A stretch of DNA of 64,000 bases from Acorus gramineus (lineage: Eukaryota > Streptophyta > Magnoliopsida > Acorales > Acoraceae): positions 1,922,001 to 1,986,000 of the forward strand of contig JAUJYN010000025.1 of the NCBI GenBank assembly GCA_030737835.1, given 5' to 3'. The first letter of the stretch is position 1. Every line of letters starts with the position of its first letter. The notes beneath the pieces were generated by a model. That model searched no databases and was not told where the DNA came from. It saw only the letters and a list, made by a program, of their open reading frames with translations. The position numbers and the translations under genes are program-made. This document shows, piece by piece, positions 56,881 through 64,000 of the stretch.

Positions 56881-58234
56881 CAGTGCAGACTACCAGATTC
56901 GCGAGGACGGGATCTTGCGGTTCAGAGGTCGAGTATGCATTCCTGACGACGCAAAGCTGAAGCAGAAGATCTTGGACGAGGCCCATCGTTCGAGGTATAC
57001 AGTGCATCCTGGTGGCACGAAGATGTACAGGGGCCTTCGTCGTGGCTACTGGTGGCGCGGGATGAAGACGGATATTGCCCGTTTCGTTGCCCGTTGCTTG
57101 GTATGCCAGCAGGTGAAGTCGGAGCATCAACGTCCTGCAGGGAAGCTGCAGTCCATTGAGATTCCTCAGTGGAAGTGGGAGCAGATCACCATGGACTTCG
57201 TTTCGGGTTTGCCGAGGTCACGTTCGGGTCGCGATGCCATCTGGGTAATCGTCGACCGACTGACGAAGTCCGCTCATTTCCTCCCCATCCGACTCACCGA
57301 TTCTCTGGACACCCTGGCGCAGTTGTTTGTCTCCGAGATTGTTCGTCTCCATGGCACTCCCGTCAGCATCATTTCTGATCGAGACGCGCGATTTACTTCG
57401 AGGTTCTGGCGTAGCCTCCAGCACGCCCTTGGTACGAACCTCCACTTCAGTACAGCGTTTCATCCGCAGATGGACGGCCAGTCGGAGAGGACGATTCAGA
57501 CCCTGGAGGACATGCTACGAGCTTGCGTTCTCGACTTTGGGGGCAGTTGGGAGAGGCATCTTCCGTTGGTGGAGTTGGCCTACAACAACAGCTACCACTC
57601 GAGTATCAGGATGGCTCCATACGAGGCGCTCTATGGCCGCAGCTGCAGGTCCCCCTTGTGTTGGGACGAGGTCGGAGAGCGCCAGTTGGAGGGACCAGAG
57701 ATCATTCACCAGACCTCAGAGATGGTCAAGACGATTCGCGAGCGTATCCGAGTCGCTCAGAGTCGTCAGAAGAGCTACGCCGATCATCGTCGCCGTGAGC
57801 TCGTTTTCGAGGTTGGTGACCATGTCTTCCTGAAGGTGTCCCCGATGAAGGGCATCTTCCGTTTCGGCGTGTGGGGCAAGCTGAGTCCGCGTTTCATTGG
57901 GCCATTCCTCATCCTCGAGCGAGTTGGGGAGGTGGCCTATCGCATAGCTCTGCCCCCATAGTTGGCTCAGGCCCATGACGTCTTCCATGTCTCGCAGCTG
58001 AGGCGTTACGTCCACGATCCTGCTCACGTCATCCCGTTCGAGCCGCTCGCCTTCGAGCCGGACTTGTCATTCGTCGAGCAGCCGATCGAGATCCTGGACC
58101 GCCGCGAGAAGAGGCTCCGCACCAAGACCGTCCAGTTGGTCAAGGTGCGATGGCAGCACCGTTCCGGTGCCAAGGCCACTTGGGAGCTCGAGGACGCCAT
58201 GCGTGACGCGTATCCGCATCTTTTCCCTTCCTAG
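56881..58234 (+). pseudogene. Integrase and chromodomain-like tail of nested A element
   Basis: Starting DYQIREDGILRFRGR (about 56888) it matches the first element from nt 2053 on. It has the HHCC zinc finger (HRSRYTVHPGG to CLVCQQVK), the D-D-E core (TMDFVSG, ISDRDARF, QSERTIQ), and the GKLSPRFIGPF and RYVHDPAH segments. TAG at 57959-57961 replaces a CAG codon seen in the first element (PPQLAQAHD). The same frame then continues to TAG 58232-58234 with the tail PIEILDRREK and ATWELEDAMR. Protease, RT and RNase H are missing. The upstream open frame from 56510 is B LTR sequence that happens to be in frame, giving a chimeric 483-residue reading frame. Confidence 0.88.
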
Positions 58235-58270
58235 ATGTTCTTGTATTTATTTTGAGGACAAAATTTCCTA

Positions 58271-58282
58271 AGGGGGGAAGAA
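58271..58282 (+). other. Polypurine tract of nested A element
   Basis: AAGGGGGGAAGAA-type run between the pol stop and the LTR start at 58283. Confidence 0.88.
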
Positions 58283-60679
58283 TGTTATATATGTGTCACT
58301 TTTTACCTTCATGTCACCATTGGAGCATTCTGGCAGTTTTTCAACTTTTTCGTTTTTCGATCGGAACCGCTAAAATTTCAGACTTTTGGCTATCACCCTG
58401 AGTTTGAGAGCTCCGATTAAAAATCTAACTGCATATTATGTGTCCTGGTGCCATTTCAAGCCACTCACGAAAATTTCATCGAATTCCGGTAACGTTCAGA
58501 ATTTCGCAGTTCCGAATCGTATCCGGGTTTTGACCGATCAAAAAGTCATTGAGAGACTTGACTTGGTCAAAGTTGACCCTTGACTTGGTCAAATGGTTTT
58601 GGTTTTTTAGTGTGGTTGGGTTGACTAGGGTCAAATCTCACCTAAACCTAGCTTAACCTAATTAATTTCTAAGTGTAAGTGAGTGTGTGTGTGGTGTGTG
58701 TGTGGTGACTTAAAGAGGTCCACGCCCAAGAATAGTTCCCCCTCCCTATTCATCATCTTCTCTCTCAAGCTCTCTCAAAAGCTCTCACTCCCCTCTCTTT
58801 AAATCCCCCATTTGACCTAGTTAGAGTGTTCAAAAGAAGAAGCCATTGAAGGAGAAAAGATAGGTGAGGACCCGATCTATCTTTCTATGGTCTTGGATCT
58901 CCATTTCCCCTTGGTTTTCCTCATTTCTTACCTCCTTTTCTCCCCTGTTTTCAGCCCTTCTTTGGCTGAGAAGAAGGCTTGGTGGTGGTGGTCTTGGAGG
59001 TGGCGAATCGGTGCGCGAAGAGCACCCGATTTCCTCCCCTTCCCTTCCTCTCCTTGGGTGAGCTTTCTTTCCTTCCTTTTCTTGTGTAGATGCTTGATTA
59101 GGATGTGTTTTTGGTTATGCATGGCATGCATGGTGGTTGGGGTGTTGGAGGGGGGGGGGGCTGTGGGGGTGGTGGAGTGGCTCGGGTGCGCGTGCGGGAT
59201 CATCCCTGCGCGTGCGCGCAGGCCTGTGCGCGCAGGCAAGCGCATGCAAGGCAGGCGCGCAGGCAAGCGCATGCAAGGCAGGCGCGCAGTCGGGCGAGCT
59301 GGAGCGTGCGCGCGGGGTGCGCGCGGGGGTACTGCTCTGGGGCACAGTGCGTGCGGGTGTGCACGCGAGGTGCTGCGCTGGGGCGCAGTGCGCGCGGGTG
59401 CACCCGGGGCAGGACGCGCGATGCGCGCGGGCACGCGCGAGCGTGCGGCGTGTCTGGGCGTGCGGGTAGAGGCGTGGCAGTGCGCCCGGGGCGCGGGTGT
59501 GCGTGCGTGCGTGCGCACCCGTGCGGGTGGCCGTGCGCATGGCTGCCCGGGGGTGCGGGAGTGTGTCGGGGCACTCGGACTCGCGTGTGTACGGGCCCGT
59601 ATGCATGCTTGTCCGAGTGTTGGGTATTTCTAGCGTATTTTGTATGTATTTGTGTATTTTACTCACCATTTTGGTTTCCCATGTCTTGCAGATCTTGACG
59701 GGCGATCACGCGACGACCCGGGTATTGGTGAGTGGGACAATCCAACCCAGTAGGGAGGCGTTCTATACACTTAGGAGTGTATTGCCCTCCCCTGGGGCAC
59801 CATAGTTGCATATTAACTTGTATTAAGTGTAACTATGTATGCATGATTATTATATAGTATCCATGCCACCCTAGACCCTGTATGTTAGGGATACTTGCCC
59901 TTTTAGATATGTGTAAAGGCCCATGCATCCTGATACTATGTTTTCATGCTAGGAAAGCCTCGACCTACACATGTGTCCCACTTAGTTTAATTTATTTAAA
60001 TCAAATGCGAGTTATTGGTAATTATCATGCTTAGTGAATATTATAACCTTGTGGTTATGATATAGGCTTCCCCGCATCTTAGTTATGCGCCCTGGAGGAA
60101 TTCTTGTGAATTCATGACATTATTTAGCGTTACCAACGGTGTCATATCCGTGTGAGTAGGCTGTCTTCTCCTTATTGGTTGGGATCCGAGGTAGGAACTC
60201 CCCAGCGTTAGCTGGCCTGACAGAGGGCTCCCATCTGTAGGTACCTCCTAATGTGTTTCGGACTGTGTTGATCGTGGGAGTATACCAGGTTGAGACTACG
60301 AGGGTGGGAGAGGCTACCCGGTGGGGCCAGGGGTGGAGAGAGGTCTAGTCTACCCCGAGAGGCCATTCAGCATCCCACTTTTTATTGTATGTATTGTATT
60401 CCGTGCTTGGGCACTCGTTTGTATTATATTTGGATGTCGTTGTATATATTGGCTCTCACAGGACAGTTGATTATGTATCGAGTCTGTAATATGTCTTTGA
60501 ATTACAGATTCAGTCTTTTAGCTTCCGCTATTCGTGTATATATCATGTCAGCCTCATTGTTGTTTGTGTTGTCATTTTTTATGTTGTTTAGAGTATGTTA
60601 TTGACCTCCTGTATAGACTGCTGATATCATATATATACCATTTGCCGCGTCCCGGGGACGGCCGCCCTGGGGCGTGACA
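58283..60679 (+). mobile_element. 3' LTR of nested A element (2397 bp)
   Basis: It starts TGTTATATATGTGTCAC, ends GGGGCGTGACA, and is followed by GTAGG (60680-60684), a perfect match to the target copy at 54045-54049. It has (TG)n near 58682, a CpG-rich block (59190-59560, including a duplicated CAGGCAAGCGCATGCAAGG unit), the exon cassette (59692-59727), and a hairpin GGGAGG/CCTCCC with ATACAC/GTGTAT (59753-59791). It lacks the GAGGGTGAGGG region present in other A LTRs (junction near 60350). Confidence 0.92.
59692..59727 (+). other. Putative 36-nt LTR leader exon, A nested element 3' LTR
   Basis: It is flanked by CATGTCTTGCAG and GTGAGTGGGAC. Confidence 0.5.
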
Positions 60680-61864
60680 GTAGGCGTGCATTGCCCTCCC
60701 CTGGGGCACCATAATTGCGTATTAAGTTGTAATAAATGTAACTGTGCTATGCATGATCATTATGTTGTATCCATGCCGCCTTAGACTTTGTATGCTAGGG
60801 ATATGCACCCTTATATTATGAATAGAGGCCTACGCATCCTGATACCATGTTTTCATGCTAGGAAAGCCTCGACCTATGCATGTTTCCCATTTAGTTTAAT
60901 TTATTTAAATCAAATGCGAGCATATGGTTATTAGCATGCCTTAGAGAATATTATAACCTTGTGGTTATAATATATGGTTCCCCGCATCTTAGTTATGCGC
61001 CCTGGAGGAATTCTTGAGAATTCATGACATTAGAAATGTTAGGAAGCGTTGCCGACGGATCCAAGAGGATCGTATCCGTGTGGGTAGGCTGTTTCTCTTC
61101 CCTTCGTTGGATCTGTGTAGGGACTCCCCAGCGTTAGACAGGCTGTCCTGACAGAGGGCTCCCATCTGTAGGTACCTCCGATGCGTCGGACTGTGCTGAT
61201 CATGGGAGTATACCAGGCAAGCTACGGAGTGGAGGAGAGGCTATCGGTGGACCAAGGGTGATTAATAGCCTAGTCAATCCCAAAAGACCCATGTCACCCC
61301 TTTGAGGGTGAGGGTGAGGGTGTGGTGGGTCGGCGATGTAACGACCCACTGGATTGTGTAGTTACTCCCACTTAGGGGCTATAAATCATTTAAGGTTAAT
61401 ATGAATTGTGATGCATGGGTTGTGCTATTCACTGAGCGTGTGGCTCACCCCTCGCATATTCTTTTCTCCAGTGATATCTGAGTCGGATCTGAAGGAGGAG
61501 CTCCCCGAGACACATCAGCAGTAGCGGAGCAGCGTCACGTTCTGCGAGTGAGAGGCCATCAGCATCCCCTTTTGATTGTATGTATTGTATTCCGTGCTTG
61601 GGCACACGTTTGTATTATATTTGGATGTCGTTGTATATATTGGCTCTCACATGACAGTTGATTATGTATCGGGTCTGTAATATGTTTTTGAATTACAGAC
61701 TCAGTCGTTTGAGCTTCCGCTATTTGTATGTATATTATGTCAGTCTCCTTATTGTCTGTGTTGTCATTTTGATGTTGTTAGAGTATGTTATTGATCTCCT
61801 GTATAGACTGCTGATATTATATACCATTGCCGCGTCTCGGGGACGGCCGCCCTGGGGCGTGACA
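60680..61864 (+). mobile_element. Solo A LTR inserted in the B LTR, second part
   Basis: It resumes with GTAGG and continues through GGATCCAAGAGGATC, the GAGGGTGAGGG run and a perfect GTGGGTCG/CGACCCAC hairpin (61325-61349). A possible second acceptor CTTTTCTCCAG (about 61463), the GGCTCTCACA motif and the end GGGGCGTGACA at 61864 follow. CGTGG after the end is the probable target copy. Confidence 0.88.
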
Positions 61865-62514
61865 CGTGGTAGTGGTGGTGGGGGTCGAGGTGGTCATGGG
61901 CGTGCTTGCGAGCTCCCACACCTCCCCCTTCCCTTTCCCCTTCTCTTGGAGTGTCGGCGTGCCAGAGTGTCTGCTGCCTTGTGTGTGCTGCCTATGCCCA
62001 GCATGATTTGTCTGCTGCCCTGCCAGCACCAGCACTCCTGCCCAGCAGCTATGCCCAGCGTGCCGAGCGGTTGTGCCCAGCATGCCTTGCCTGCTGCCCC
62101 GCGTCGCCCATCGATGGGGCCCCCTAGCTATACTACTTGTGTAGATAAGTAGTATGGCCATGCTTAACCTATAATATGTAGATATCTTGCATGCTAGGCT
62201 TATACACATGTATTGTATTCATGTATGAATGATTGTGTTGCATGAGCCCCTCTAGTATGGGCATGTATTTTTGGTAATGTGTATGGATGTATAGAATATG
62301 GCATGCCTTAGGTAGTATTGTAATACTACTCCCACCATATTAATTGGAATATCCAGCATGAATAAGTCTTCGTTAATAACGGGCACCTGCCTAATATTCC
62401 CTTGCGATAAGACTCGAGGGCGTGGTGTAGTTGTTGCGCCCATGCTAATGGGGCAAAGCTATGACCAGCTTCATGAGATGTTGATCTCTCCCGCCCTCTC
62501 CCTCTGAACGAACT
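61865..62514 (+). mobile_element. 3' LTR of the B element, second part
   Basis: It resumes the B LTR interrupted at 52705 (GTGGTGG, GGTCATGGGCGTGCTTG) and follows 44370 onward, but has a deletion from the CCCAGCG block to CATCGATGGGGCCCCC (near 62105) that removes the exon cassette and hairpin. It is cut at 62514 by another B LTR. Confidence 0.83.
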
Positions 62515-64000
62515 TGTTATGCCTGTGTCATTTGGAGCCATTTCGGTTAAGCCTTGGTCACTTCTGGGTCATTCAGGGCCTTTTTAATTTTTCGATCGGA
62601 GCCGCTAAAATTTTGGCTTTTAGCCACCTGTGGGGGTTAGAGTACTCTGATTGGAAATCTAACTGCATATTATGGGTCCTGGTACCGTTTAGTACTACCC
62701 ATAAAAATTTCATCGAATTACAGTAACGTTTGAAAAAAATATGCAGTTCCGAATCGTATCCGGGTTTTGATCAATTTTGGATTGTCTAAGGGTGACTTTG
62801 ACCGGGTCAACGAAGACTTTGACTAGTCAAAGATGACCTTTGACTAGTCAAGGGTTTTTGTTTGGTAGCTTGGTTGGGTTGACTCAAAGTCAATCCCCAC
62901 CCACCCCCTTTTTCACATTTATTGTAAGTGTGTGTGTGAGTGTGTGTGAGCCCTATTTGTGGGCGTCCCCTTCTCCTCCTCTCCCTCTCACTCCTTCACT
63001 CCCTGGTTTTCTTTGTTTTGAGTGTTAAAGAGAAGTAGAAAAAGAAGGAGAAGAAGAAGAAACATTAAAAGGAAAAGAGAAGGTATGTGTGTGCAAGCTT
63101 TAGGTGTTGTTGTTTGTGCTTGATTCCCTTCTCTCTAACTCCCTCTCATGCCTCTTCCCCACCCCTGTTTTCAGCCAATAAAGGCTTGAGGAGTGGCTGA
63201 GGAGGTGGTGGTAGTGGTGGTGGTGGTTGAGGTGGTCGTGGGTGTGTCGAGAACCCCGCATCTCCCCAATTCCCTTCCCCTGTTTCGGTAAGGCAGCACT
63301 GTCTTCTTATTAGATCTCAGTGAATCTAGTATTTAGAGGCATATTTTTAGGATTATGTCTTCTTATGATTTGATCAGCTATGTGTCTAGATGTTATATAT
63401 GAAATTTGGGGTCATTATGATATCTGTGGTGTAAGTTAGAACCAGTTTTGCATGACCTGTCCAGATTCGTGTAGGAATTGACCTGCTTCGGGAAATGATT
63501 TGTTTCGGGCTTGTAGAGGCCAAATTAGGTTCTAATGTCTTCATGAATTATGATCCCAGCATATCATAGAATGTGCATGATTTATTTCATAATTTTTGGA
63601 AGTGTATTGTGTGCTGTGAAGACCAATTAGTAGGGCTGGTTGCAGCAGGTTTAGCAGTTTTGCTTGGTTGAGTGTCAAGGAGTTGGTTGCATGTGTCTTG
63701 GGTGATAATATGGAAGTATCAGGGGTTAGGGTCTTCATGAAGTAAGCTTATATGTGTGATAGAAGGTTCCATAATTTAATTATGGATCACTGGTTGTGTT
63801 TTACAGATCTCGTAGACCGGACGCGCGGCGATCCGGGTATCGGTGAGTGGTTCGATTCCAATCCCCCCCCCCCTCTCTAGAGATGCGCTAGACGCACGTA
63901 GTTGCGCGTCGCGCATCGATGCCCCCCCCCCCCCTAGCTATACTACTTGTGTAGATAAGTAGTATGGCCATGCTTAAGCTATAATATGTAAATATCTTGC
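62515..64000 (+). mobile_element. Family B LTR, forward, running off the right edge
   Basis: It starts TGTTATGCCTGTGTCATTTGG. The U3 part matches 34000-34688 in reverse. A donor TTTCGGTAAGG lies at 63287/63288. The intron-like part (63288-63806) is AT-rich and unlike any other copy. The exon cassette (63807-63842), C-run and hairpin (63882-63919) follow, and the LTR is incomplete at the window end. Confidence 0.83.
63807..63842 (+). other. Putative 36-nt LTR leader exon, right-edge B LTR
   Basis: It is flanked by TTGTGTTTTACAG and GTGAGTGG. It starts ATCTCGTAGACCGGACG. The acceptor tract differs from other copies, but the exon and donor are kept. Confidence 0.5.

Overview
The window is repeat-only plant chromatin: a deep nest of Ty3/gypsy-type LTR retrotransposons with no host gene that I can support. 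A flowering plant is the best fit. The evidence is chromovirus-like pol genes ending in a chromodomain-like tail, LTRs of about 2.4-3.8 kb, primer-binding sites matching plant initiator tRNA-Met, and nested insertions with 5-bp target-site duplications. I cannot name the species.

Three LTR families are present. Family A starts TGTTATATATGTGTCAC and ends GGGGCGTGACA, and carries a very CpG-rich middle. Family B starts TGTTATGCCTGTGTCA, ends the same way, and is a diverged relative of A. Family C starts TGTAACACC, ends GGGGCGTTACA, and is AT-rich.

Layout. 1-6453: internal pol and 3' LTR of an A element, inserted into a reversed A LTR (6454-7725) that itself abuts reversed B and A fragments (7726-8727). 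8728-10856: truncated forward A LTR. 11490-24671: a C structure in the order LTR, internal, LTR, partial internal; its second LTR is split by a solo A LTR (19805-23110) with perfect TATTT duplications. 24733-29416: a reversed A element remnant with 3' LTR, chromodomain tail, RT remnant, a B-LTR piece and a gag zinc-knuckle remnant. 29417-32729: two A LTR pieces in opposed orientation. 32730-43583: reversed B LTRs and B pol remnants. 43584-64000: forward B LTRs, including a B element with LTR, PBS, degenerate pol, PPT and 3' LTR (from 46323). Its 3' LTR is split by an A solo LTR (52706-61864), which is in turn split by a non-autonomous A element (54050-60679, GTAGG duplications).

The most interesting signal is inside the LTRs. 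A 36-39-nt block is preceded by a pyrimidine-rich tract plus CAG and followed by GTGAGTGG. It recurs in 13 A and B LTR copies, always 36 nt in A. The upstream 'intron' differs between copies and is entirely different in the right-edge B LTR. A hairpin lies just downstream of the GTGAGTGG donor, and its arms change in compensating pairs between copies. Together these suggest that the LTR leader is spliced and carries a selected RNA structure. A second notable signal is a 19-nt match to the 5' part of initiator tRNA-Met inside the C element, whose PBS pairs with the 3' end of the same tRNA.

Most coding remnants are broken. The least damaged is the pol at 1-3399, with one in-frame stop. Several B copies share the same RT-to-integrase deletion, so they probably multiplied as parasites of an intact relative.
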